Notes: a model not told the origin generated them from the letters alone. 64,000 nucleotides of DNA from Rhizobium bangladeshense (GCF_001662075.1 NZ_LYPL01000012.1:124001-188000), one strand, 5' to 3'; shown: positions 34,832-43,519, counted from the first letter of the stretch. Program-made: numbers and translations.

Positions 34832-35470
34832 ATGGCGGAACGGGGCGAAAACGGCCGGAAGAACGATCCACAGCAGACGAAGGAGGACATCCTCCTCGTC
34901 GCAACCGAAGAATTCTCGACCCATGGCCTCGCCGGCGCCCGCGTCGACTCGATCGCCGAGAAGACCCGCACCTCGAAACGTATGATTTATTATTATTTCG
35001 GCAGCAAGGAGGGGCTCTACCTCGCCGTCTTGGAGCAGTCTTATCGCAAGATCCGCTCGCTGGAATCCGATCTGCATCTCTCCGACCTCGAGCCGGAAGA
35101 GGCGTTGCGGACGCTGATCTCGACGACCTTCGATCATGATGAGGCCAATCCGGATTTCGTTCGCCTGGTCAGCATCGAGAACATCCATCACGCCGCCCAT
35201 ATGCTTCGCTCGGAGGCGATCCGCGATCTCAACGTTTCGGTTATCGAAACCATCGCCGGCATATTGGAGCGCGGCTTCGACCAGGGTATCTTCCGGCGCA
35301 AGGCCGACCCGATCGACATCCATATGATGATCAGCGCCTTCTGCTTCTTCCGCGTTTCCAATCGTTATACGTTCGGCACGATCTTCAGGCGCAATCTCTC
35401 GGACGGCGACACCATCGAACGCCATCGCGGCATGATTGCCGACGCCGTCGTCAGCTATCTGAAAAGCTGA
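34832..35470 (+). CDS. TetR-family transcriptional regulator
   Basis: 212 residues with GAGGT upstream of the ATG. The N-terminal DNA-binding domain is clear: TKEDILLVATEEFSTHGLAG, ARVDSIAEKTRTSKRMIYYYFGSKEGLY. The C-terminal domain resembles TetR_C_33-type regulators of aromatic catabolism (VRLVSIENIHHAAHM). It is divergent from the TRAP/shikimate operon and probably represses it until an inducer such as protocatechuate or dehydroshikimate binds. Confidence 0.92.
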   Translation: MAERGENGRKNDPQQTKEDILLVATEEFSTHGLAGARVDSIAEKTRTSKRMIYYYFGSKEGLYLAVLEQSYRKIRSLESDLHLSDLEPEEALRTLISTTFDHDEANPDFVRLVSIENIHHAAHMLRSEAIRDLNVSVIETIAGILERGFDQGIFRRKADPIDIHMMISAFCFFRVSNRYTFGTIFRRNLSDGDTIERHRGMIADAVVSYLKS

Positions 35471-35503
35471 GGGCAGAAGCTCCACCTCAACGCGCGGCGA
35501 TGG

Positions 35504-35525
35504 CGCGGGCGGGCAGTCGCCCGCG
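35504..35525 (+). terminator. Possible weak terminator after tetR
   Basis: Stem CGCGGGCG (35504-35511) / CGCCCGCG (35518-35525), loop of 6, 34 bp after the tetR stop. No T-run follows, so efficiency is doubtful. Confidence 0.3.
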
Positions 35526-35606
35526 AACGCGTGTCAGCGCCTAACCTCGAGCGTGTCGACGCCGTTCGTCGTCCGCAAGCAAGGGGCTAAGGAATTAAGA
35601 AGGACA

Positions 35607-35795
35607 CTATCGGAATCGCTGTGCACGTCTGGCATTGTGCAGCAGCTCGCAGGCTGTCGCGAAGGGCCCGAAAAGTTTGAGCAGCATCGCTTGTTCCTCG
35701 GCATCTATATAGTGACGAGCGCAGAATTCCGTGACGGACCAAACTTTCGTCAGATCGTCCGTTTCGATTTGCCTGGGTTCGATGTGTTCGGTCAA
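35607..35795 (-). CDS. Small hypothetical protein with WSVxEF motif (62 aa), paralogue of 14379-14567
   Basis: TTG start at 35795 with GGAGG eight bases upstream. The product contains VWSVTEFCARHYI, LLKLFGPFATACELLHNARR and a basic tail. The motif order WSVxEF, (Y/F)GP, LLxNAxR equals that of the 62-residue product at 14379-14567. It is an isolated gene with its own ribosome site. Function unknown; size and helix content would suit a small regulator or adaptor, which is speculation. Confidence 0.55.
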   Translation of the reverse strand: MTEHIEPRQIETDDLTKVWSVTEFCARHYIDAEEQAMLLKLFGPFATACELLHNARRAQRFR

Positions 35796-35905
35796 CGGCG
35801 TGTCCTCCGAACAACAAGACTACGCCCCTGAGGATTTTATAAGAACTAGCTAAAAAGGATTACGAGCAACTATATCCAGGAAGCAAGTATCAGCAACCCG
35901 GATGC

Positions 35906-35935
35906 GAAAACGCCCGCCGATTTTGCGGCGGGCGT
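35906..35935 (-). terminator. Rho-independent terminator of the RapA-like gene
   Basis: On the minus strand a 9-bp perfect stem CGCCCGCCG / CGGCGGGCG (arms 35911-35919 and 35926-35934) is followed by TTTTCGC, 28 bp after the stop of the adhesin gene. Confidence 0.75.
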
Positions 35936-35962
35936 CTTGTCTTGCTGATCTATTGCTGCGGA

Positions 35963-36682
35963 TCAAACACCGACGCCGTCGGGATGAGCGTCCGTGCCGA
36001 TGATGTTGAGCGTAACCTTGGCCGTGTCCGTATTGCCTTCCCCGTCGGAGATCTTGTAGTAGCGGAGAACTTCCGTGTAGGTCACGCCTGCATCCAGATC
36101 GGCCGTCAGGTCGTAGGTGAACGTGCCATCCGACTTGACATGGAACGTGCCATAGGTGCCGGCAACGTCGGTTACGGCGTCGGCAGCAGCGTCTACCTTG
36201 GTGCTCAGGAACTGGCGCAGGAACATCTTCCCGTTGTCACCGGCAATGTCATTGTCCAGAACGTTGCCGCCGATGGGCTGGCCTTCGGTGAAGTCGTAGG
36301 TGTCATCGACCGCAATCGGCTTGACCTGGGTCACGCCCTGGATATTCAGGGTGAACAGGCCCACATCCGTGTGACCGCTGCCGTCAGAAATTTTGTACGA
36401 TACCTTCTCCTGGAGCAGTTCGCCGTTGGAAAAGCCGATCTTGGCAGCATCGCTCAGAACATAGGTATAGCTGCCGTCCGGCTTTACGAAGAAGGTGCCA
36501 TACTCACCCTGGATTTCGGTGATCTGGCTCATTCCGCTCTTGGCACCAACACTTGCACCGTCGAAAGCGCGGAGGAACAGGTGACCGTTGTCGGAGGAAT
36601 CGTTGGACAGAAGATTTCCAGAAATTACGTCGGTTTCTTGAAAAGTTGCACTATCGTCAGTTGCGTGAATCAGGGAAGCCAT
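35963..36682 (-). CDS. Secreted RapA-type protein with two cadherin-like (VCBS) repeats
   Basis: 239 residues with TAGGAGA before the ATG and no signal peptide. There are two related repeats of about 110 residues: ATFQETDVISGNLLSND ... YGTFFVKPDGSYTYVL ... VSYKISDGSGHTD and YDFTEGQPIGGNVLDND ... YGTFHVKSDGTFTYDL ... RYYKISDGEGNTD. This matches the Rap proteins of Rhizobium leguminosarum, calcium-binding lectin-like proteins exported by the PrsDE type I system that bind exopolysaccharide and affect adhesion and biofilm. The acidic DG/DND turns would bind calcium. A terminator follows. No secretion genes are nearby. Confidence 0.82.
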   Translation of the reverse strand: MASLIHATDDSATFQETDVISGNLLSNDSSDNGHLFLRAFDGASVGAKSGMSQITEIQGEYGTFFVKPDGSYTYVLSDAAKIGFSNGELLQEKVSYKISDGSGHTDVGLFTLNIQGVTQVKPIAVDDTYDFTEGQPIGGNVLDNDIAGDNGKMFLRQFLSTKVDAAADAVTDVAGTYGTFHVKSDGTFTYDLTADLDAGVTYTEVLRYYKISDGEGNTDTAKVTLNIIGTDAHPDGVGV

Positions 36683-37323
36683 TAGTTTCTCCTAAAATTG
36701 TTTTATCAGTGGGCCATTTTGACCTCAGCGAGCGGCTTCTTTAACAACTTATTAATACTGCAAGTCAATGGGGTATTTAATGCAAGGTTAACATTCATCC
36801 ATAACGTGCATCAACGTTTCATGAAGCGACCATTACGTTATCTACTTCAGTCAAATTTGAAGCAAATTCGACCGATTTACACCCGGTAAACTTGAAGGAA
36901 CCTGCCCGGTGACTATACTGCGGCCGCACTCTTCTGACGCTGCTTCTATCCCGGCTGCACACGGTTGCAATCCTGGACACCGGCACCTACCTTAGAGCCG
37001 CAGCCGATCTCACCGGACACTCAAGCCGTGCCGACACGGGAATGAACGCAGATGGATCGGCGGCATGCGCCATCCGGGCGCCCCACGGGCAATCCAGCAG
37101 CAAGATGATTCTGGCTAGGCCGTCACAGGATTTCTTTTTGAACCTACGAAATATGGCGACTACGGCTGCGGTCGTTGATCGGCCGGCGCAAGGGTCGCGG
37201 TGCTGTCCCAAACTGCTGGAGCGTGAAGGGCATTTGCCTCTTTAGCCGCCGTGAATGCAGGCCTGATTGCTTGATAACGCGGCTGACGGAGATCGGCCCA
37301 CCATCCAAACAAGGAGAATGCGA
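36683..37323. other. 641-bp intergenic region
   Basis: AT-rich next to the RapA-like gene (36700-36900), consistent with its promoter and leader, then GC-rich. Short frames exist at 36987-37245 on both strands but none has a ribosome site, codon use or homology I can support. No repeat or hairpin of note. Confidence 0.5.
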
Positions 37324-37557
37324 ATGCAGGTACTCGTCAGAGACAACAACGTCGATCAAGCCCTGAGGGCGTTGAAAAAGAAAATGCAGCGCGAAGGACT
37401 GTTCCGCGAAATGAAAGAGCGGCGCGCCTATGAAAAGCCGTCCGAGCGCCGCGTCAGAGAAAAAGCCCAGGCGATCAGCCGACAGCGCAAGGCCGCACGC
37501 AAGAAGATGCAGCGCGAAGGACTGCTGGCCGGGCGGAAGCAGGCGGCAGCGCGTTGA
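37324..37557 (+). CDS. rpsU: 30S ribosomal protein S21
   Basis: 77 residues: MQVLVRDNNVDQALRALKKK, then QREGLFREMKERRAYEKPSE and a lysine/arginine-rich tail, the exact S21 pattern. A GGAGAATGCGA context gives a good ribosome site. S21 binds the 30S subunit near the anti-Shine-Dalgarno and helps initiation. Its place on a repABC replicon suggests an additional paralogue; rhizobia commonly carry more than one. It is followed by a small gene and an AlkB-like gene on the same strand. Confidence 0.95.
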   Translation: MQVLVRDNNVDQALRALKKKMQREGLFREMKERRAYEKPSERRVREKAQAISRQRKAARKKMQREGLLAGRKQAAAR

Positions 37558-37580
37558 TAGCTTTCCCGAAAGGATAGAAA

Positions 37581-37775
37581 ATGGACGAATTGAATAGCCT
37601 TGCCATTTCAGAAGAACGCCTCGAGGATTGCCGTGATGTGGTCGAGCCGGATCTGCAGGATCTGATCCAGCGTGCGCTGACATCGGGCTTTTCACGGGAA
37701 GAAATCCTCATAGCCGTTAGCGAACTGGTCGCAGAAGACTTCGCAATGGTCATGGAAACCCCAAGCGTCCATTGA
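37581..37775 (+). CDS. Small acidic hypothetical protein (64 aa)
   Basis: ATG at 37581 with AAAGGAT upstream, 23 bp after rpsU. The product, MDELNSLAISEERLEDCRDV to AEDFAMVMETPSVH, is strongly acidic and helical. It is likely co-transcribed with rpsU and the AlkB-like gene (7 bp downstream). I do not recognise a family. Confidence 0.6.
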   Translation: MDELNSLAISEERLEDCRDVVEPDLQDLIQRALTSGFSREEILIAVSELVAEDFAMVMETPSVH

Positions 37776-37782
37776 GGAATGA

Positions 37783-38358
37783 ATGGTGACGGGGCAGGAG
37801 GATCTCTTTGGTCAGGCCGGCGACCGCTTTCCGGAGGGATTCCGATATTCGCAGGATGTCGTTCCCCCGGATCTGCAGCGCTCCGTTCTCGAAGCGATAC
37901 CCGCCCTGCCGTTCAAAGCCTTCGACTTCCATGGGTTCGAAGGCAAGCGCAGGACGGTTTCCTTCGGCTGGAAATATGACTTCGACAGTCAGAGCATCAG
38001 GAAAGCAGAGCCGATACCGTCATTGCTGCTACCCATTCGTGAGGTCGCGGCAGGTTTCGCGGGAATAGAGGCGGAGGCGCTCGAGCATGCACTCGTGACC
38101 GAATACGCACCCAGGGCTCCAATCGGCTGGCACAGGGACAAATTGGTATTCGGCCGTGTCGTTGGCATTTCCCTGCTTTCGTCCTGCACCTTCAGGCTGA
38201 GACGTCGGAATGGCGACAAATGGCAAAGGCAATCGCTCGTGCTAGATCCCGGCTCAGCCTATCTTCTGGCCGGCGCGTCAAGAAAGCTCTGGGAACATTC
38301 GATCCCGCCCGTCGACGCTCTGCGTTATTCGGTCACCTTCCGGGAGTTGGCGCGGTAA
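37783..38358 (+). CDS. AlkB-like 2-oxoglutarate/Fe(II)-dependent oxygenase
   Basis: 191 residues. The iron ligands appear as the HxD motif in IGWHRDKLVFG and the distal histidine in KLWEHSIPPVDALRYSVTFR, where the arginines bind 2-oxoglutarate. FGWKYDF is also typical of AlkB-like proteins. It may reverse alkylation damage or modify another substrate. Its last 34 bp overlap the convergent LysR gene. It belongs to the rpsU-37581 group by spacing. Confidence 0.88.
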   Translation: MVTGQEDLFGQAGDRFPEGFRYSQDVVPPDLQRSVLEAIPALPFKAFDFHGFEGKRRTVSFGWKYDFDSQSIRKAEPIPSLLLPIREVAAGFAGIEAEALEHALVTEYAPRAPIGWHRDKLVFGRVVGISLLSSCTFRLRRRNGDKWQRQSLVLDPGSAYLLAGASRKLWEHSIPPVDALRYSVTFRELAR

Positions 38359-39323
38359 GGCCGGGCACTTCGTTCAGGTTGGGTAGCTGACACCTTGACG
38401 AAATCGATGAAGGCGCGGAGCGGTGCGGGCACCAGACGCCGTCCGGGATAATAGAGAAACGGCCCGGAAAAGCGCTGCCACCAGGGTTCGAGAATGGGCT
38501 CGAGAACGCCACTGTCAAAATACGGGCGCAGCCAATCTTCGAAAATGGTGATCACGCCCGTGCCCGCTATGGCGGCGTCGACAGACAGATCGGTTGCTCC
38601 GCCGACTTTGACAATCAGTGGTCCTGATGGTTCGACCCGCACCACTTCGCCGTCCCGCTCATATTCCCAAGGCGTCGTCAGCGCGCCGCTGTCAAAACGG
38701 CCCAGCAGGCAGGCATGGTCGAGGAGTTCGCTCGGATGTTGCGGCCGGCCATGGCGGTCGAGATAGTCGGGGGACGCGGCAGTGGCAAAGCGCTGCTGGC
38801 GCGGCCCGATCGCTATTGCGATCATATCCTGCTCCAGCCGCTCGTCGTAACGGATGCCGGCATCGCATCCGGCAGCAAGCACGTCGACGAAGCTCTCCTC
38901 GGCGACGATCTCGAGGCGAATATCGGGATAGGCGGCGAGGAATGGGGGAACGATGGCTGGCAGCACCAGGCGCGCCGCGCTGACCGGCACATTAAGCCGC
39001 AGCGAACCGGCCGGCCTGTCGCGAAATCGGTTGACCACGTCGAGCGCGGCCTCCACCTCCGTCAAGGCAGGGCCAAGCCGTTCCAGCAAGCCTTTGCCTG
39101 CGTCGGTTGGAACGACGCTACGCGTCGTGCGGTTGAGCAGCCTAACGCCGAGCTCAGCCTCCAGGCGACGCACCGCCTCGCTCAAGAAGGAGGCGCTGCT
39201 GCCGCCGGCACGCGCCGCCTCGCGAAAACCACGGGCCCGGGCCACCGAGACAAAGGCGTTGAGATCACTTAGATCTGCTTTCACTGTTCGCCACTCCGCA
39301 CGGCCTGTACAGATTATACCCAA
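38325..39323 (-). CDS. LysR-family transcriptional regulator
   Basis: Up to 332 residues. The helix-turn-helix is at LSDLNAFVSVARARGFREAA, then LSEAVRRLEAELGVRLLNRT; the rest is a periplasmic-binding-like effector domain. A GTG at 39284 just before KADLSDLNAF is the more likely start (about 319 residues) because homology begins there. It is divergent from the aldo/keto reductase gene, 59 bp away, the usual arrangement for a LysR target. Confidence 0.9.
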   Translation of the reverse strand: MGIICTGRAEWRTVKADLSDLNAFVSVARARGFREAARAGGSSASFLSEAVRRLEAELGVRLLNRTTRSVVPTDAGKGLLERLGPALTEVEAALDVVNRFRDRPAGSLRLNVPVSAARLVLPAIVPPFLAAYPDIRLEIVAEESFVDVLAAGCDAGIRYDERLEQDMIAIAIGPRQQRFATAASPDYLDRHGRPQHPSELLDHACLLGRFDSGALTTPWEYERDGEVVRVEPSGPLIVKVGGATDLSVDAAIAGTGVITIFEDWLRPYFDSGVLEPILEPWWQRFSGPFLYYPGRRLVPAPLRAFIDFVKVSATQPERSARPYRANSRKVTE

Positions 39324-39382
39324 TTTTCACACGCGCTGCCAAGGCTTAATCTTGACCTCATTCTCTTGAAAGGAGTGAGATC

Positions 39383-40258
39383 ATGTCCATTATCGATCAG
39401 TCCGGCACCTTCGATCTCGGTGACCGCAGCGTGAAACGGCTTGGCTACGGCGCCATGCAACTCGCTGGGCCTGGCGTGTTCGGCCCGCCCAGAGATCGTG
39501 GTGCTGCCCTGGCGGTGCTGCGCGAGGCGGTCGCGAGCGGTGTAAACCACATCGACACCAGCGACTTCTACGGCCCGCACGTGACCAACCAGATCATCCG
39601 CGAAGCGCTTCATCCCTATCGCGACGATCTCGTCATCGTCACCAAGGTCGGCGCACGGCGCGGCGCGGACGGGTCGTGGAATTCAGCCTTCTCGCGCGAG
39701 GATCTGACTCAGGCCGTGCATGACAACCTCCGCAATCTGCGCCTTGACGTGCTTGACCTCGTCAACCTCAGGATCATGTTCGACGCGCATGGCCCTGCCG
39801 AAGGGTCGATAGAAGCGCCCCTGACGGTGCTTGCCGATCTTCAGCGGCAAGGCCTTGTCCGCCACGTGGGCTTAAGCAACGCCACACCGAGACAGATCGC
39901 CGAAGGCCGCGGAATCACCAAGATCGTCTGCGTGCAGAACCACTACAATTTGGCGCATCGGGCCGACGATCGGCTCATCGACGACCTCACCCGCGAGGGC
40001 GCCGCCTACGTGCCGTTCTTCCCGCTCGGCGGATTCACACCGCTGCAGTCGTCCACGCTCTCCGATGTCGCCGCACGCCTCGACGCCACGCCGATACAGG
40101 TGGCTCTCGCCTGGCTGCTGCGTCGGGCACCAAACATCCTGCTGATTCCCGGCACCTCATCCGTCGGCCATCTCAGGGAAAACCTCGCCGCCGCCCGCCT
40201 CGTGCTGCCCGATGAGGCCATTGAGGAATTGAACCGGATGGCCGATATCGCCGCCTGA
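39383..40258 (+). CDS. Aldo/keto reductase (YdbC-like)
   Basis: 291 residues, TIM-barrel AKR. Catalytic Asp and Tyr are in INHIDTSDFYGP-type sequence (NHIDTSDFYGP) and Lys in VIVTKVGARRG; the usual catalytic His position reads LVNLRIM, as in YdbC-type members. NADPH-binding end LIPGTSSVGHLRENLAAA is intact. GAAAGGAG precedes the ATG. Likely regulated by the divergent LysR. Substrate unknown, possibly reactive carbonyls. Confidence 0.9.
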   Translation: MSIIDQSGTFDLGDRSVKRLGYGAMQLAGPGVFGPPRDRGAALAVLREAVASGVNHIDTSDFYGPHVTNQIIREALHPYRDDLVIVTKVGARRGADGSWNSAFSREDLTQAVHDNLRNLRLDVLDLVNLRIMFDAHGPAEGSIEAPLTVLADLQRQGLVRHVGLSNATPRQIAEGRGITKIVCVQNHYNLAHRADDRLIDDLTREGAAYVPFFPLGGFTPLQSSTLSDVAARLDATPIQVALAWLLRRAPNILLIPGTSSVGHLRENLAAARLVLPDEAIEELNRMADIAA

Positions 40259-40285
40259 CGACATGTGATGGCCGCAGACGGTCTA

Positions 40286-40316
40286 CGGCTACGCCACGCC
40301 TCGCGCGGCGTAGCCG
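40286..40316 (+). terminator. Hairpin after aldo/keto reductase gene
   Basis: Perfect 10-bp stem CGGCTACGCC (40286-40295) / GGCGTAGCCG (40307-40316), 28 bp after the stop. No T-run, so possibly a 3' stabiliser. Confidence 0.45.
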
Positions 40317-40431
40317 GCGGACTGCGGATTATCGATGTTTCGGCAAGCCGCCTGCATGTGGCTCGGTGTGAGGCCAGATCAAAAATCCGAGGCGATTAAA
40401 AGAGCCTTGCGTGGCAAGCGGCATGGCCGCA

Positions 40432-40623
40432 TCAGGACGACTTCCCGATGATAAGTTCATAGGCCACGAACGCCGCCGACATCATCAGAAAAACCCCGAT
40501 TGCCAGGGGATAATTGGCCGCCGTGTTCGGATCGATCAACTTGGGGATGCCGATCACGCTGCCGGCCGCCAAGACTGCCGACAGCGCGACCTCCTGGACA
40601 ATCAATCTCGAACGGCGTGTCAT
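40432..40623 (-). CDS. Small two-helix membrane protein (63 aa)
   Basis: ATG at 40623 with GGGAGG upstream. Product has two hydrophobic segments, VALSAVLAAGSVIGIP and YPLAIGVFLMMSAAFVAYEL, joined by a short loop, with a basic N-terminus (MTRRSRLIVQE). It lies alone between the aldo/keto reductase and PPK2 genes. I do not recognise the family. Confidence 0.6.
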   Translation of the reverse strand: MTRRSRLIVQEVALSAVLAAGSVIGIPKLIDPNTAANYPLAIGVFLMMSAAFVAYELIIGKSS

Positions 40624-40844
40624 GATCGACCTCCCGTCGCTCGGCCTTCTCCGCCAACCGGAGCGGAGCCTGGTCCTTTGCCTCACCGGGGCAAGCTTAG
40701 AGCAATCAGGAGCGGTATCAAGGTCAATTCGGCAATTTATGCGAGGCAAAGCGCGTGATCCCCCCAAGGATCATCCAGTGAAACCAGGGACCATCCGGTC
40801 CCTGCTTTCGATGCTGCGGCAGCTGACCCGTCGCGCCATTGCCT

Positions 40845-41759
40845 TCAATAACGTTCCGGCACATACATATCCGGCGGAACGGGCGCTCTGTTGTAATCGG
40901 CGTGACGGATACGATCCGGCAGCTGAATCTCCGGCTTCGGAACATCTTCATAGGGGATCTGTTCGAGAAGGTGCGCGATGCAGTTCAGTCGCGCCCGTTT
41001 CTTGTCGACGGCCTGCACCACCCACCAGGGCGCTTCCTTTGTGTGTGTGCGCGCCAGCATGTCTTCCTTGGCTTTGGTATATTCCTCCCAATGGACACGG
41101 CTTTCCATATCCATTGGCGAAAGCTTCCACTGCTTCAGCGGATCGTGGATGCGCATCTTGAAGCGGAATTCCTGTTCCTCGTCGGTGATCGAGAACCAGT
41201 ATTTGATCAGCACGATGCCGGAACGGACGAGCATGCGTTCGAACTCCGGCACCGAGCGGAAGAATTCCTCGAGTTCATCGGGGGTGCAGAACCCCATCAC
41301 CCGCTCGACGCCGGCACGGTTGTACCAGCTGCGGTCGAAGAGCACGATCTCGCCGGCGGTGGGAAGGTGCGGGACGTAACGCTGGAAATACCATTGATAG
41401 CGCTCGCGCTCGGTCGGGGCGGGCAAGGCGACGGTTCGGCAGACGCGCGGGTTGAGCCTTTGGGTCACGCGTTTGATCGCGCCCCCCTTGCCGGCTGAAT
41501 CGCGGCCTTCGAAAAGCACGACCACCTTCAGCTTCTTGTGCTGAACCCAGTCCTGCAGCCGCACAAGCTCGTGCTGCAGCCGGAAAAGTTCCCGGAAATA
41601 GATCCTTCGATCGAGCGTCTGCTCCGCCGGTTGGGTCATTCCTTCGACGACTAGATCGTCCAGCCGGTCCTCCTCCATCTGCATTTCCAGCTCCTCATCG
41701 AAGCTGTCGGCGATTTCGGCCTTTATCCGGTTGAGTTGGTCCTGCTGTGATTGAGACAT
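40845..41759 (-). CDS. ppk2: Polyphosphate kinase 2
   Basis: 304 residues from the ATG at 41759. Walker A is FEGRDSAGKGGAIKRV, followed by the PPK2 stretches LNPRVCRTVALPAPTERE, WYFQRYVPHLPTAGEIVLFD, RSWYNRAGVERVMGF and the lid region. The single-domain length is that of class I PPK2, which uses polyphosphate to phosphorylate nucleoside diphosphates. The N-terminal 40 residues are acidic. It is transcribed alone, 107 bp after the GMC gene. Confidence 0.95.
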   Translation of the reverse strand: MSQSQQDQLNRIKAEIADSFDEELEMQMEEDRLDDLVVEGMTQPAEQTLDRRIYFRELFRLQHELVRLQDWVQHKKLKVVVLFEGRDSAGKGGAIKRVTQRLNPRVCRTVALPAPTERERYQWYFQRYVPHLPTAGEIVLFDRSWYNRAGVERVMGFCTPDELEEFFRSVPEFERMLVRSGIVLIKYWFSITDEEQEFRFKMRIHDPLKQWKLSPMDMESRVHWEEYTKAKEDMLARTHTKEAPWWVVQAVDKKRARLNCIAHLLEQIPYEDVPKPEIQLPDRIRHADYNRAPVPPDMYVPERY

Positions 41760-41866
41760 GGGTTTTCCTTCCTGCTTTGTTGACAGGAGCATGTCAGTGC
41801 GAAGCATATATGACGACCACTGATCGAATTGAAACGGTTACCCGCGTCTGTCGTTCCAAGCGCCCC

Positions 41867-43519
41867 TTACAACAGCCCCGCCCGATACTGGTCGACAAGG
41901 TTGCGGCAGGCGCGGACAGTCAGCGCCATGACGGTGAGCGTCGTGCCGGCGATGCCGCTGCCGGGGAAGGCGCTGGCGTCGGTAACAATGAGGTTCGGGG
42001 TATCCCAGACCTGGTTGAAGGGATTGAGTACCGACGCCTCCGGGCTTTCGCCCATGCGGGCACCGCCGGTTTCATGGATGGCCGCGCCCATGCACATGGT
42101 CTTGCGGAACCATGTGCGGAACATGAAGCGGCTAAAGGCGTCGGCATCGGGAAAGGCGCCCTTGCCCATCTCCTTGAGGCCGGTGGGCGAGCCGATGAAT
42201 TCGAGCTCGCCGCCGATCTTGCTCACCATGGCGATCAGCGTCTCCTCCTGCCGGCGGAGCAGCGCCTGCTCCTCCGCCTGCATGACGCAGCGGATATGCG
42301 GCACGGGAATGTTCCAGGCGTCCTTGCGCCTGATATCGAGGGTAATGCGGTTGTCGTCATAGGGCAGCATGCGGCCGAAACCGAAGAAAGCGAGACGCGC
42401 ATCGGTGTCCCCGGAAACAGGTGCCCGGCCGACGCTGCCCTGGAAGTCGAAATCGCCGCGGGCGGCGTCACCCTCGCCGAAGCGGGGGATGAAGATTCCG
42501 CCCGACGGGTTGTAAAACGGGTCGGCCGGAGCGGATTCGTCGGGCGCCCAGCCCTTCGCCTTCGAAAAGGATCCGAAGGCGAGGCAGGGAAGCTGATCCA
42601 TGAAATAGCGGCCGAGCGCGCCAGAGCTGTTGCCGAGCCCGTCAGGATGGCGTGCCGACGCCGAATTCAACAGCAGCCGCACGCTCTCGATCGGCGAGGC
42701 CGACAGCACCACGGTCGCGGCGCGGGCGGTCGATATCTCCCCCGTATTGCGATCGATGAATTCCGCACCGGTGGCGCGGCCGGTTTTCTCGTCGGTGGTG
42801 ATCCGGCGAACGACGGCGTCGTGGCGGACCGTCAGCCGGCCGGTGGCCTCGGCGTCCCTGAGCGGCCGCGGCATGCGTTCGGCGTCCGGCGCGATGTAGC
42901 GCCAGGAAACGACGCGCCTCTCCGGCCAGCGGCTTTCAACCGCTTGCTTGAATATCTGTTCGGCGGGCGTCAGGCTTGCCGGTTTGGCATAGATGCCGTC
43001 CGGCAGGGTCGGCGCATCGTCCTTATTCCCGTAGAGCCCGAGATAGGTCTCCACCTCGTCGTAGAAAGGTACGAGCTCGTCATAGGAGACCGGCCAGTCC
43101 ACGCCCTTTCCAGAGCGTGACCGGATCTTGAAATCATCGTCGGTCCAGCGCAACAGCACGCGGCCGAAACTGTGCAGCCGCCCGCCGCCCTGGCGGCCCC
43201 GGATCCACAGGAAAGGCTCGCCCTTCGGCGTCGTATAGGGGTTCTTGCGGTCGTTGACGAAGAAGTGGCTGAAGCGCTCGGTAAAGAAGGCTGCACGCGC
43301 CTGGATCGGCTGCCCCTTGATCGTGGCGCGGGCACGCTCCCAGATATTGATGCTGCTGGCCGGCTCTTTCTTGCGCGCCGGGTCGAAATCCCTAAGCCCG
43401 ACGGCGGGACCGGCCTCCAGAAGCAGCACCGACAGTCCTTGCGCCGTCAGTTCTTTGACCGCGAAGGAACCCGCCGCGCCGGAGCCGATCACCAGCGCAT
43501 CATGGACGATCTCAGACAT
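41867..43519 (-). CDS. GMC-family FAD-dependent oxidoreductase
   Basis: 550 residues. FAD-binding motif ALVIGSGAAGSFAVKELTAQ at the N-terminus, GRQGGGRLHSFGRVLLRW, and C-terminal GMC_oxred_C with IHETGGARMGESPEASVLNP and FPGSGIAGTTLTVMALTV. It resembles the sugar/polyol dehydrogenase branch (gluconate- or glucoside-3-dehydrogenase-like). It lies 84 bp downstream of the sugar ATPase gene on the same strand, so it likely oxidises the imported sugar. No twin-arginine signal is seen, so the enzyme is cytoplasmic or piggy-backed on a partner. Confidence 0.9.
   Translation of the reverse strand: MSEIVHDALVIGSGAAGSFAVKELTAQGLSVLLLEAGPAVGLRDFDPARKKEPASSINIWERARATIKGQPIQARAAFFTERFSHFFVNDRKNPYTTPKGEPFLWIRGRQGGGRLHSFGRVLLRWTDDDFKIRSRSGKGVDWPVSYDELVPFYDEVETYLGLYGNKDDAPTLPDGIYAKPASLTPAEQIFKQAVESRWPERRVVSWRYIAPDAERMPRPLRDAEATGRLTVRHDAVVRRITTDEKTGRATGAEFIDRNTGEISTARAATVVLSASPIESVRLLLNSASARHPDGLGNSSGALGRYFMDQLPCLAFGSFSKAKGWAPDESAPADPFYNPSGGIFIPRFGEGDAARGDFDFQGSVGRAPVSGDTDARLAFFGFGRMLPYDDNRITLDIRRKDAWNIPVPHIRCVMQAEEQALLRRQEETLIAMVSKIGGELEFIGSPTGLKEMGKGAFPDADAFSRFMFRTWFRKTMCMGAAIHETGGARMGESPEASVLNPFNQVWDTPNLIVTDASAFPGSGIAGTTLTVMALTVRACRNLVDQYRAGLL

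Noticed and set aside
36987..37245. Short frames on both strands upstream of rpsU
   Set aside because: Weak starts, unusual composition and no recognisable motif.
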